This document shows positions 54,531-63,761 of a DNA stretch of 64,000 nt, one piece after another. The translations under genes were made by a program, and so were the position numbers. Origin of the DNA: Myxococcota bacterium (GTDB taxonomy: Bacteria; Myxococcota; B64-G9). The stretch's first letter is position 1. Every line of letters begins with the position of its first letter. The notes beneath the pieces were generated by a model. The model saw only the letters and a program-made list of their open reading frames with translations, searched no databases and was not told the origin of the DNA. The stretch covers positions 124,001 to 188,000 of the forward strand of contig JAKLGA010000015.1 of NCBI GenBank assembly GCA_022710975.1, read 5' to 3'.

Positions 54531-55844
54531 TCACTTCTTCTCGGGCGCCCAGGGGCCCCAGGCCGGGTTGGTGTACTCGCCCGAGCCCTTGGAGATCATG
54601 CGCTGGTTGGTGCCGTCGGCGTTCATGATGTACAGCTTCGACTCGCCGGCGCGGGTGGAGTTGAACACCACCAGGTTGCCGTCCGGGCTCCAGCGCGCGT
54701 GCTCGTTGTTGCCCTGGTCCTGGGTCAGGCGGCGGATCTCGCCGGTGTCCGGGTTGACCTTGAAGATGTCGTACACCAGGCGCTCGTCGCGCGCGTTGAA
54801 CAGGATCCAGTCCCCGCGCGGAGACCAGTCCGGGGTCTGGTTGTAGTTGCCCTGGAAGGTCAGGCGCCGGGGCTCGCCGCCCGCGGCGGATATCACGTAG
54901 ATCTGGGGGTTCCCGGAGCGCTCGGACACGAAGGCGAGCTGCTTGGAGTCCGGCGACCAGGTGGGCGAGGCGTCGATGGCGAAGTTGTTGGTCAGCCGCG
55001 CGACCTTCGTGCCGTCCGGGGCCATGCGGTAGATCTCCGAGTTGTCGTCCTTGCTCAGCGTCATGGCGATGGCGCTGCCGTCCGGCGCCGCGGCCACGCC
55101 GATGTTCAGCCCGCGCTGCTTGCTGACCTGGTTCATCCGGCCCGTGGCCAGCTCCACCCGCCAGGCGTGCGGGCCGCCCTTCAGGTAGGAGGAGAAGTAG
55201 ACGTAGCGGCCGTCCGGGCTCCAGGCCGGCAGCAGGTTGATGCTGTCGTTGCTCACCAGGCAGCGCTCCCCGAACCCGTCGAAGTCCATCAGGCAGATGG
55301 CCTTGTTGCCCTTCACCTTCTTGGCGAAGGCGATCTGGGTGGAGAACACGCTGCGCACCCCGGTGAAGTGCTTCACGATGCGGTCGGCGAACTGGTGCAC
55401 CAGCGGGCGCAGGTTGTCCTTGGGGCCCTTCAGCTTGAGCTGCAGGAGCTCCTTGCCGGTGGCCACGTCGAACAGCCGGCCCTCCAGGATCACCTCGGCG
55501 CCGTCGATGGCCACCCCCGCCTTGGCCAGCCCCTCGGCGCCCACGTTGAGCCAGTCGGGGAAGTTGATGGCCGCGCCGGTCAGGCCCTCCTTGGCCGGAT
55601 CGGCCAGGTAGGAGCGCGGATCGAGCACCTTGAAGGACCCGGCGATGCCGAGGTCGTTGCGCAGGATCTCGGCGCCCTCCTTGGCCAGGGCGGCCGCCCC
55701 GGTGCCCAGCTCCTTGAAGGCCGGCACCGCGATGGGGTAGGGGCGGAAGTTGGGGTCGTCGATGGGGGGCAGGTAGTCCTGGGCGGGGGCGGCGGCGCCC
55801 CAGGCGAGCCCCAGCAAGCATCCGAGCAGCGCGATCTTCTTCAT
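54531..55844 (-). CDS. tolB: Tol-Pal system protein TolB
   Basis: Periplasmic beta-propeller that links Pal to the inner-membrane Tol motor. The 437-residue protein has a Sec signal, an N-terminal domain (PIAVPAFKELG to about 165), and WD40-like TolB repeats such as LLPAWSPDGRYVYFSSY, PTWSPDSKQLAFVSERSGNPQIYVI and ARWSPDGNLVVFNSTRAGESKLYIM. Length is normal. ATG 55844 begins MKKIALLGCLLG, chosen over an ATG 17 codons upstream that would precede a Shine-Dalgarno-like GCAGGAGCTCG. Confidence 0.94.
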   Translation of the reverse strand: MKKIALLGCLLGLAWGAAAPAQDYLPPIDDPNFRPYPIAVPAFKELGTGAAALAKEGAEILRNDLGIAGSFKVLDPRSYLADPAKEGLTGAAINFPDWLNVGAEGLAKAGVAIDGAEVILEGRLFDVATGKELLQLKLKGPKDNLRPLVHQFADRIVKHFTGVRSVFSTQIAFAKKVKGNKAICLMDFDGFGERCLVSNDSINLLPAWSPDGRYVYFSSYLKGGPHAWRVELATGRMNQVSKQRGLNIGVAAAPDGSAIAMTLSKDDNSEIYRMAPDGTKVARLTNNFAIDASPTWSPDSKQLAFVSERSGNPQIYVISAAGGEPRRLTFQGNYNQTPDWSPRGDWILFNARDERLVYDIFKVNPDTGEIRRLTQDQGNNEHARWSPDGNLVVFNSTRAGESKLYIMNADGTNQRMISKGSGEYTNPAWGPWAPEKK

Positions 55845-56237
55845 GTTCGTCGAGCTCCTGCGCAATCCGGTTCGAGGCCGACCGGAGAGTAGCACGCCCC
55901 GACCAACCGGCCAAGGCGAATCACTTGTTCCAGCACCCTCTGCCTGTCGTCAATCATGTCGCCGGGTGGCGGCGAGGGGGCCCCCATCCACGCGGAGCGC
56001 CGAGTGAGCATGGATGGGGAGCGAGCCGACAGGACCCGGCAGGTCGTGTTGCCGGAATTCATCGCCGGGGCCCTCGGGGTGTCCCCGCTCCGGGCCTGCG
56101 GAACTCGCAGATCGGTCCCGCGCAGGCTTCGGCGTTCCTTGCTCAAGGTTGTTTTCTCCCTCACCTGCGCGGTGGGTGGTGGAGGCTCAGACAGTCCTCG
56201 GCCCTTCGGGGGACGCCCGCTCGGGCCCTGTACCGCC
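55845..56237. other. Intergenic stretch inside the tol cluster
   Basis: A gap of 393 bases splits tolB-pal from tonB/tolA. Near its left end is a minus-strand promoter for tolB; the remaining 320 bases hold no reading frame with a recognisable product, no hairpin followed by T-run and no tRNA. Its base composition is a little less extreme than in the flanking genes, so it could be an old insertion remnant; I cannot say which. Confidence 0.5.
55886..55914 (-). promoter_or_regulatory. Predicted promoter of tolB-pal
   Basis: TTGGCC (55909-55914), 17-base spacer, TACTCT (55886-55891) on the minus strand, about 40 bases before ATG 55844. It lets tolB-pal be expressed independently of tolQR-tonB. 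Confidence 0.5.
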
Positions 56238-56987
56238 TCACATCTTCGACGACTGGAAGGGGATGCCGATTCCATCCTTGGCATAGCGCTCCGCGAGCTC
56301 CTTGGGCGGGGGCTCGAACGGGGCGGCTTTGCGGATGGCGGCCTCGACCGCGGAGTCGTACAGCTCGTTCCCGGAGCGGCTCTCGAAGCTGAGGTCCCGG
56401 ATGGCGCCGCTCGCCTCCAGGCGCACGATCACCACGGCCTTGAGGAACAGCCGCTCCTTCTCCGGGATCAGCTCGGGCACCGAGTAGTTGCGCTTCACCG
56501 CCTGGTACATCTTGGTCAGGTAGGCGTTGCCCTTCTCGGCGATGAGGGAATCGCCCTCGTCCACCCCGTCGGGCGAGCCGTCCTGGCTGTACTGGGTCTT
56601 CTTGACCTCGTCCGCGAGCGCGGCCAGGGCGTTGTTCTGGTCCTTGGAGTAGTCCTCGCGCCTGGGCGGGCGCTCGGCCGGCTTCGGCGCCGGGGGCGCG
56701 TCGGGCCGGGGCGCCACGGCCGGGGCGGGCGCGGGTCTGGGGGCGGGCGGGGGCTTGCGATCGTCCCTGTGCGGGAGCTGGTTCTTGGGGCGCTCCTCGC
56801 CCTTCTTCAGCAGCCGGGTGATCATCACGTGGTCCTTGCTCGGACCCGTGTCGCCCCCGAAGATGCCGCCGGCCAGCACCGCCAGGATGAGCCCCGCGTG
56901 CACCCCCGCCGAGGCCAGGATGGCGAGCCACACCATCGGCTGCGGTTTCAGGTAGGCGTACTGTGCCCGGATGTCCACGCTCGTCAT
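56238..56987 (-). CDS. TonB/TolA-type energy-transducing protein
   Basis: A 249-residue single-pass protein: cytoplasmic N-terminus, membrane helix about 18-42 (MVWLAILASAGVHAGLILAVLAGG, with the SH of the TonB signature as S27-H30), Pro/Ala/Lys-rich spacer (about 65-110) and a TonB_C-like domain (LTKMYQAVKRNYSVPELIPEKERLF through AAIRKAAPFEPPPKEL). In this cluster, downstream of tolQ and tolR, it most likely takes the place of TolA, linking the ExbB/TolQ motor to Pal-TolB. TonB and TolA C-domains cannot be told apart reliably by eye. AGGAG precedes ATG 56987. Confidence 0.84.
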   Translation of the reverse strand: MTSVDIRAQYAYLKPQPMVWLAILASAGVHAGLILAVLAGGIFGGDTGPSKDHVMITRLLKKGEERPKNQLPHRDDRKPPPAPRPAPAPAVAPRPDAPPAPKPAERPPRREDYSKDQNNALAALADEVKKTQYSQDGSPDGVDEGDSLIAEKGNAYLTKMYQAVKRNYSVPELIPEKERLFLKAVVIVRLEASGAIRDLSFESRSGNELYDSAVEAAIRKAAPFEPPPKELAERYAKDGIGIPFQSSKM

Positions 56988-57023
56988 CGCTCCTGTTCAG
57001 ACGGACGGCCCGCGGCCCGGGTC

Positions 57024-57443
<420 letters not shown>

Positions 57444-57454
57444 GGCTCGCCCCC

Positions 57455-58195
<741 letters not shown>

Positions 58196-58245
58196 CTCGC
58201 CCTCCGGCGTTGTCGGGCGCCGCGGACGCCCGCGGCGCTGGGGGA

Positions 58246-58275
58246 TCCGTAGCACGCCGCCCGCGGCCGGCGCAA
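58246..58275 (-). promoter_or_regulatory. Predicted promoter of tolQR
   Basis: TTGCGC (58270-58275), 18-base spacer, TACGGA (58246-58251) on the minus strand, about 50 bases before ATG 58195. Confidence 0.45.
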
Positions 58276-58304
58276 GAACCGGCCCCGCCTGCCGGGCCGC
58301 CACC

Positions 58305-58334
58305 TTGACAGGTTTCCTGCCTCAAGCGAATATC
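58305..58334 (+). promoter_or_regulatory. Predicted promoter of the Ig-repeat lipoprotein
   Basis: A perfect TTGACA (58305-58310) is followed after 17-18 bases by GAATAT/AATATC (58328-58334). About 65 bases lead to ATG 58399, which has GGAAGGAG. Confidence 0.5.
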
Positions 58335-58398
58335 AACCGTCGGGCCCCCAAGCAGAATTCGGTATGCGCCCGGCGGCGACAAGGGAAGGAGCGGACCC

Positions 58399-60915
58399 AT
58401 GAGACGTTTGCTGGCGGTGATCCTTGCGACCCTCATCCTCTCGGGCGTGGGGCTGGTCGGCTGCGACGGCGGGCCGGGCGACTGCGGCAGCGGCGAGAGC
58501 CCCGGGATCTTCCTGACCGTGACCGGCAGCAACATCGAGGCCAACGGCTCGGACTTCTTCCGGGTGACCATCACGGCCCGGGACGAGACCTGCCAGAAGC
58601 TGCCCGCGGGCACCGCCATCCAGCTCACGCTGCGGGACGGGGATCCCGAGGGGGTCGGCTACTTCGCCTCGAACAACGAGACCAGCGTGACCATCCCGCT
58701 GACCGATCTGGGCGCCTCGACCCAGGTCAAGAGCAGCGTGCCGGGCAGCGTGCTGCTGTCCGCCTTCTCCGCGGACTACCCGTCGCTGGCCGCGATCCCC
58801 AGGGAGCTCGAGTTCGTCGAGCCCCAGACCACGGGCCAGTGCGGCGTGGAGGTGACCGCCGAGATGCCCTCCATCCTGGCGGACGGCGCCTCCTCGACCC
58901 GCATCACCGCGGTGCTGACCGGCGACGACGGCCAGCCCATGCCCGGCGCCACCGCGGTGAACTTCACCACCACGCTGGGGACCTTCACCGGCTCCGGGGA
59001 CAACTCGTTCGACACCACGGCCTCCGCCGGCCAGGCCGAGGCCGTGCTCAAGAGCGAGCTCTTGACCGTGGCGGACGAGGCCACGGTGACCGCCTCCTTC
59101 GTATGCAACGACGCGGCCCACACCAGCGAGTCCAACTACGTGGTGGTGCGCTTCGTGCTGGAGATGGACCGGCCCCAGGTGGTGCTCACCTCGAACAAGT
59201 CGACCGTGCTGGCGGACGACGCCAGCACCGTGGATCTGACCGCCGAGGTGTTCGCCGCGGGCGGCGCCCGGGTGGGCGCGGGCGAGCAGGTAGACTTCCA
59301 GACCGACCTGGGCACGTTCACCGAGAACGGCCAAGACGAATACTCAGCCATGACCGACGCGGACGGCAAGGCCTACGCCACCTTCAAGGGCGGCACCCTG
59401 GGCGGGCTGGCCACCATCACCGCGGCGATCTACCTGGACGGGCAGAACGCCAACCACCAGGTGCAGATCAACGTGCGCCAGGTGGGCTTCGTGGAGTTCG
59501 ACTCGGCCACCACCTTGAAGCTCGGGGTGCGCGGCAGCGGGGTGAACGAGACCAGCCAGGTGGTCTTCAACGTCAAGGACACCTCGAACCAGCCCTTCCA
59601 GGGCGTGCTGGTGAACTTCACCCTGTCGAGCGCCCCGCTTGTGACGCTCGATCCGCTGTCGGTCCTGACCGACGCGACCGGGAAGGCTGTCACCACGCTG
59701 AAGTCCGGATTCCTGGCCACCAGCGTGACCGTGACCGCGGAGGCCTCGGTGGGCAACGTGAAGATCTCTGCCACCTCGCCCGCCTTCGCCATCGAGGGCG
59801 CCAAGCCGGTCAATAAGTCCATGTCCTTCGTGTGTGAGAGGTTCAACGTCGGCGGGTTCAACCTCGTTGGTGTGGTGACCAACTGTTCGGTCAGCCTGGC
59901 GGACCGGTACTCGAACAAGATCGGTTTCGCGACGAGCGTCCTGTTCAGCGCGGAGGCTGGGCAGATCGATGGCAGCGCCGTGACCGTCGAGACCGGGGAG
60001 AACAAGGGTATCGCCGCGGCCACCATCCGTACCTCCGAGAACACCCCCAAGGACGTCCCACCGCTGGCCAATGAGCCGCGCGTCACCGATGGGCCCCTGA
60101 CGCGGAATCCGCGAGACGGCCTGGTGACGCTCATCGCCTACACCACCGGCGAGGAGTTTTTCAGCGACGACAACCAGAACGGCGTCCGTGACGCGAACGA
60201 GAGCTTCGTCGACTCTTCGGAGCCGTTCGTCGACAAGAACGACGATGGGATCTGGAATGGTGGCGAGGCCCTCATGGACTCGAACGGCAACGGGATTTGG
60301 GATTCGTTCAACGGCGTCTGGGACGGCAACACCCAGATCTGGGACCAGACCTGGATGGTCTGGAGCGGCGTCCCGACGACCTACCCGGACAACAACGCGA
60401 TCGGTACCGCCTGTGCCCAGTCGTATTCCTGGGGAGTCCTTTGCCCCAACTCTCCTTACACCTACACGCCCGAGGGATTCGGCTTCGCTCCGATCTGTTA
60501 CGAATCGACAGGCGGGTTCTACTACCACCTGGGAGATCAGAACCTGAATCCGGTGAACGAGTCGGCGACCATCTCGGTTGCCTTCAACGGGAAGTTCAGA
60601 CTTGTGGGTGGCGACCCGAGCCTGCCGTACAACGTGACCGATTCCCTCGGGACGAGCGTGGAGCAGCGCTTCGTGGGCGATCTCGCGACGCTCGCATCCT
60701 GCGACGAGTCCGTCGACCTGATCTGCTATGAGGTCGCGATCATCGGCGAGGAATTCCCCGGGGTTTCCGGCACGTTCACGATGGAGGGCCCCTCCAACAT
60801 TGCAGACTTCGGAATGGGCTCGGTCTCCGTCATCATGACCTACAAGGATGACGAAAGCGCTACCGAATCCAGATCGGTCAGCGTCGGCCTGCCCGGGGAG
60901 TACGGCTGCTTCTGA
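58399..60915 (+). CDS. Ig-repeat lipoprotein with calcium-loop-like region
   Basis: An 838-residue surface lipoprotein (LVGC, C22). About 35-455 are four invasin/Big_1-type Ig-like domains, each about 105 residues, with the repeating VTAExxxILADGxSxTxITAxxxDxxGxPxPGxxVxFxTxxGTF and DxxGxAxAxLxSG phrases. The remainder is not recognised, except about 585-635, where DxNxNG-type loops (DDNQNGVRDANE, DKNDDGIWNGGE, DSNGNGIWDSFNG) resemble EF-hand or dockerin calcium loops. Likely an adhesin or exopolymer-binding stalk. Third-position GC falls in the last third, after about 59800, suggesting a different origin for that part. Confidence 0.82.
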   Translation: MRRLLAVILATLILSGVGLVGCDGGPGDCGSGESPGIFLTVTGSNIEANGSDFFRVTITARDETCQKLPAGTAIQLTLRDGDPEGVGYFASNNETSVTIPLTDLGASTQVKSSVPGSVLLSAFSADYPSLAAIPRELEFVEPQTTGQCGVEVTAEMPSILADGASSTRITAVLTGDDGQPMPGATAVNFTTTLGTFTGSGDNSFDTTASAGQAEAVLKSELLTVADEATVTASFVCNDAAHTSESNYVVVRFVLEMDRPQVVLTSNKSTVLADDASTVDLTAEVFAAGGARVGAGEQVDFQTDLGTFTENGQDEYSAMTDADGKAYATFKGGTLGGLATITAAIYLDGQNANHQVQINVRQVGFVEFDSATTLKLGVRGSGVNETSQVVFNVKDTSNQPFQGVLVNFTLSSAPLVTLDPLSVLTDATGKAVTTLKSGFLATSVTVTAEASVGNVKISATSPAFAIEGAKPVNKSMSFVCERFNVGGFNLVGVVTNCSVSLADRYSNKIGFATSVLFSAEAGQIDGSAVTVETGENKGIAAATIRTSENTPKDVPPLANEPRVTDGPLTRNPRDGLVTLIAYTTGEEFFSDDNQNGVRDANESFVDSSEPFVDKNDDGIWNGGEALMDSNGNGIWDSFNGVWDGNTQIWDQTWMVWSGVPTTYPDNNAIGTACAQSYSWGVLCPNSPYTYTPEGFGFAPICYESTGGFYYHLGDQNLNPVNESATISVAFNGKFRLVGGDPSLPYNVTDSLGTSVEQRFVGDLATLASCDESVDLICYEVAIIGEEFPGVSGTFTMEGPSNIADFGMGSVSVIMTYKDDESATESRSVSVGLPGEYGCF

Positions 60916-60942
60916 CGAAGCGCCGGCTCCAGCACGGCTTCG
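60916..60942 (+). terminator. Weak hairpin after the Ig-repeat gene
   Basis: CGAAGC (60916-60921) and GCTTCG (60937-60942) pair around a GC-rich loop directly after the stop codon. There is no T-run, so termination strength is doubtful. Confidence 0.3.
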
Positions 60943-60958
60943 CACGGGGGGTCCCATA

Positions 60959-61215
60959 GGGGACGTTGTTAAGTTATTGACTTATTGACCTCGGCCTCTC
61001 GATCGAGACAGGGTGGGGACATGCCGCGGGGACCTCGGCTCGACGTGGAGGGAGCGCTGCACCACGTGATGGTGCGCGGCATCGAGCGCCGCGATCTGTT
61101 CCGCTCCGACGCCGACCGCGAGGACCTCCTCGAGCGCCTCGCCATCCTCGTCCCTGGCTGAAAGACCCCGGCACCAAGACACGGTCCCAAGTCCATACCT
61201 GACCCGGGGACGTTG
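60959..61215. repeat. Direct 10-base repeats bracketing a transposase remnant
   Basis: GGGGACGTTG occurs at 60959-60968 and again at 61206-61215, bracketing the truncated transposase. Between the first copy and the gene are two copies of TTATTGAC (60975-60989). They may be ends of a REP-type mini-element. Confidence 0.4.
61021..61161 (+). pseudogene. Truncated REP-associated (Y1-type) transposase
   Basis: ATG 61021 begins a 46-codon frame, MPRGPRLDVEGALHHVMVRG then IERRDLFRSDADREDLLERL, the N-terminus of the Y1_Tnp/RAYT transposase family (MPR.lR.d..GalyHVm.RG.nr..iF.dd.Dr..fLe.L). It stops with TGA right after LVPG; the catalytic HUH and Tyr regions, normally within a further 130-250 residues, are absent. 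It is therefore a dead fragment left after insertion or deletion. Confidence 0.8.
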
Positions 61216-61368
61216 GCAAACCCCGCGTGTGTGAATCGCTCCAGGCATTCCTCAGGGGAAGGGGCGAAGGCGGACCATTGGGCCCGCATGCCCGCTGATT
61301 CGACGGGAGCGCGCGGATCTTGAAACGCGCCCAGCCCTCCGGGTGCCGCAGGTCAGGCCGGATCCTGG

Positions 61369-61374
61369 TACAAT
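61369..61374 (+). promoter_or_regulatory. Extended -10 box of the pilP gene
   Basis: TACAAT preceded by TGG is close to a perfect extended -10. No good -35 is visible. ATG 61420 with GGAGGAGGAG is about 45 bases on. Confidence 0.5.
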
Positions 61375-61419
61375 GGGCTGTGTCCGGGGGGATGGAGGTC
61401 GAAACTGGAGGAGGAGCGC

Positions 61420-61905
61420 ATGCGGGAGATGAGGCGTTCGCGGATCCTGCCCGGGTTCGTGGCGATGGTCGCCTGCGCGCTGGTCCTACCGGCGCTCGCC
61501 CTGGCCGGGGACGACTACCAGGCCCTCGGCAAGCGCGACCCGTTCAGCTCCACCTACCGCCCCATCGTCGAACGCCCGCGGGACGTGGCTCCGGCGGATG
61601 GCCCGCTCGCGAGGCTCGACCTCGCCCAGCTCCGGCTGGTGGCCGTGGTCGTGGGCACCGGCCGGTCGCTCGCCTTCGTGGAGGCCCCGGACGGGGTGCA
61701 GCACGCGGTGGCGCCGGGCACCCGGCTCGGCCGGAACGGCGGCAAGGTCGAGCGCATCGGCAGAGGCGAGCTGGTGGTGGTCGAGAGGGTCCTCGGCGAG
61801 CGCGGGCCGCGCGTGGTGCGCACCGTGCTCCGCTTGCAGGCCGGCCCCTCGGCCGTGGACGCCCTCCGGCCCGCGGCCCAGCCCTGGAGCGCCCTCCGGC
61901 GCTGA
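61420..61905 (+). CDS. pilP: PilP-like type IV pilus assembly protein, orphan
   Basis: A 161-residue periplasmic protein that matches PilP: KRDPFSSTYRP, then LDLAQLRLVAVVVGTGRSLAFVEAPDGVQHAVAPGTRLGRNGGKVERI and ELVVVERVL. In type IV pili PilP bridges the PilN/PilO inner-membrane complex to the PilQ secretin. Unlike usual PilP it is not a lipoprotein; the signal looks Sec-type (LALAGDD). No pilM, N, O or Q lies nearby, so it is an orphan, either relocated or serving a related machine. ATG 61420 is chosen for its strong GGAGGAGGAG. Confidence 0.78.
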   Translation: MREMRRSRILPGFVAMVACALVLPALALAGDDYQALGKRDPFSSTYRPIVERPRDVAPADGPLARLDLAQLRLVAVVVGTGRSLAFVEAPDGVQHAVAPGTRLGRNGGKVERIGRGELVVVERVLGERGPRVVRTVLRLQAGPSAVDALRPAAQPWSALRR

Positions 61906-61917
61906 CCGCCCGCGCCC

Positions 61918-62208
61918 TCAGCACTCCTCGAGCTCGCCCTGGGCCTGGCAGCCCGTGCAGGCGCAGGTGACCTGGGCGCACGTCGCGGCGTGCACCGCCT
62001 CGCAGTTTTCGGAGGCGATGTCGGCCACCGCCCGCGGGTTGCTCTCCTGGCGGCAGACCTCGGTCACCCAGGTGCTGGTGCTCCCGTCGCAGGTGACCTG
62101 GCAGGTGCAGCGGTACGCGGTGCCGGGCTGACCCGCCTCGCAGCCGGCCGCCGCGAGCGCGGCCGCGGCGCCGAGCCCGAGGGCGAGGGCGAATTCCACG
62201 AGCCTCAT
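61918..62208 (-). CDS. Small cysteine-rich lipoprotein
   Basis: A 96-residue lipoprotein (LAAAGC, C24) whose mature chain has about a dozen cysteines (RCTCQVTC, VCRQ, NCEA, TCAQVTCACTGC, final C). No known family. GTG 62217 would also work, but ATG 62208 has GGGAGG eight bases before it. Probably disulfide-knotted at the cell surface; may be related in style, not in sequence, to the CGxCGxxC lipoproteins at 17.5-20.2 kb. Confidence 0.62.
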   Translation of the reverse strand: MRLVEFALALGLGAAAALAAAGCEAGQPGTAYRCTCQVTCDGSTSTWVTEVCRQESNPRAVADIASENCEAVHAATCAQVTCACTGCQAQGELEEC

Positions 62209-62245
62209 GTCCTCCACCTCCCGCCGCGTCGCCTGCCGGCGCGGC

Positions 62246-63385
62246 TCAGTCGTACTCGCCGTCCCAGAGCGCGTCCAGGAAGGTCTGCCAGGGCAGGATG
62301 TCGACGCCCTGGAGCCGGCGCGGGCGCGCGGCCAGGCAGACCAGCAGCCGGCGCTTCAGCGGGCCCTCCTCCGCCAGGGCCATGAGGCCCTTGAGATCGC
62401 GCTCGCTCACGACCTCACGGGCCTTCACCTCGACCGCCGTGTGCTCGTCCAGGATGAAGTCCACCTCGAAGCCCGAGGTGGAGCGCCAGAAGGCGAGCGC
62501 GCCGTCGCCCCGGTAGTCCAGGCGGGTCGACAGCTCGTGGAACAGGTAGGTCTCGAAGGCCAGCCCGAAGGCCGGCGAGCGCGGCTGGATGGGCCCCTCC
62601 CGGCGCAGGTGGCGGGCCACTCCCGGGTCGAAGAGGTAGAACTTGGAGGTGCCGATCGGCTTGCGCTTCAGCCCTCGCTTCCAGGCCGGGAGGGTGTGGG
62701 CCAGCAGGGTGTCCTGGAGGATCTGGAAGTACTCCTGCACCGTGCTGCGCGGGACCTGGGCGTCGCTGGCGATCTTCGACAGGTTGATGAGCGTCCCGTG
62801 GCACAGGGCCGCGACCTCCAGGAAGCGGCCGAAGGCGGGCACGTTGCGGGTCAGGCCCTCGGCGGCCACCTCCTCGCGCAGGTAGCTCCCGGCGTAGTCC
62901 CGCAGGTCCTCCTCCGGGCTGTCCGACAGGTAGATGGAGGGGATGAGCCCGTGGTTGAGCGCGCGCTCGAGCTCGAAGGCCCGGCCGAGCTCGCGGCGGA
63001 CGAAGGGGTGCAGGGTCAGCGTGCGCGCCCGCCCGCCCAGCAGGTTCACCCCGCCGCGGCGGAGCTTGCGGGCGCTCGAGCCGGTCAGCAGGAAACGCGC
63101 GCGGCGCTCCTCGATGAGCAGGTGCACCTCGTTGAGCAGCTCGGGCAGGCGCTGCACCTCGTCGATGACGATGAGCTCGCCCTGCGTGCGGCACTCCTCG
63201 CGCAGCAACGCCGGCCGGCGGCCGAGCTCGAGGTACACCTCGGACTGCAGCAGGTTGTAGGTCCTGGCGGCGGGCAGGGCCTCGCGCAGCAAGGTGGTCT
63301 TGCCTGTCTGGCGCGGGCCGAACAGGAAGGCCGAGCGCTGCTTCAGCTTGGCGCCGAGATCCAGCAGGCGGGGGACGTAGGCCAT
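62246..63385 (-). CDS. AAA ATPase with DUF4143-type C-terminus
   Basis: A 379-residue P-loop ATPase of the AAA_14/DUF4143 group: Walker A FGPRQTGKTTL (23-32), Walker B ELIVIDEVQR, the sensor FLLTGSSARKLRR, a winged-helix-like middle (NLSKIASDAQVPRSTVQEYFQIL) and a C-terminal nuclease-like part (DYRGDGALAFWRSTSGFEVDFIL...AVEVKA), where E/V-D-F-I and E-V-K resemble the PD-(D/E)xK core. These genes behave as mobile single-gene accessories in many bacteria and their role is not settled. A 48-bp dyad just upstream is probably its operator. Confidence 0.85.
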   Translation of the reverse strand: MAYVPRLLDLGAKLKQRSAFLFGPRQTGKTTLLREALPAARTYNLLQSEVYLELGRRPALLREECRTQGELIVIDEVQRLPELLNEVHLLIEERRARFLLTGSSARKLRRGGVNLLGGRARTLTLHPFVRRELGRAFELERALNHGLIPSIYLSDSPEEDLRDYAGSYLREEVAAEGLTRNVPAFGRFLEVAALCHGTLINLSKIASDAQVPRSTVQEYFQILQDTLLAHTLPAWKRGLKRKPIGTSKFYLFDPGVARHLRREGPIQPRSPAFGLAFETYLFHELSTRLDYRGDGALAFWRSTSGFEVDFILDEHTAVEVKAREVVSERDLKGLMALAEEGPLKRRLLVCLAARPRRLQGVDILPWQTFLDALWDGEYD

Positions 63386-63395
63386 GGGCGCTCCC

Positions 63396-63443
63396 TGACG
63401 ACGGTTCCGTCATTTATCATGATAAATGACGGGAGAGTCGTCA
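63396..63443 (-). promoter_or_regulatory. 48-bp interrupted dyad upstream of the ATPase gene
   Basis: The core 63407-63432 is a perfect 26-base palindrome centred on ATTTATCATGATAAAT. Outside it, after four unmatched bases on each side, TGACGAC (63396-63402) pairs with GTCGTCA (63437-63443). It begins ten bases before the ATPase ATG (63385) and is AT-rich in GC-rich DNA, so it is most likely an operator or promoter control site for that gene. Confidence 0.65.
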
Positions 63444-63462
63444 AGTATTGGGGGCGTCCTGC

Positions 63463-63702
63463 TCAGAACGCGCAGGTCAGGCCGAGGTCCAGCTCCACGT
63501 CCACGTGGTTGGCGTCCACCCCCCGGCCCTGCTCGTCCTCCCACATGAGGTTGCGGTAGCCGAGGTCGAAGTTGGCGCTGAAGCCCAGCCAGCGCAGGAA
63601 CATCCACCTCACCCCGAAGCCGCCGGCCACGGTGTAGCCGTAGCGCGGCTCGCAGGGCTCGCAGCTCGGGTACACCCGGCCGTTGAAGCCGAAGGTGGTC
63701 TT
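63463..63702 (-). pseudogene. 3' fragment of an outer-membrane beta-barrel gene
   Basis: About 80 codons read FGFNGRVYPSCEPC, then RYGYTVAGGFGVRWMFLRWL, GFSANFDLGYRNLMWEDEQG and HVDVELDLGLTCAF. The alternating pattern, aromatic strands and C-terminal Phe fit the last strands of a porin-like barrel. No start codon or signal peptide precedes it; further upstream the frame runs antisense to a promoter and to the next gene. It is a decapitated remnant. Confidence 0.65.
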
Positions 63703-63761
63703 TCGAACCCTCTCTAGCGCCTCCGGGCGTCGCCTGCAACCCCTTGGACCTAGCAGCGTTC

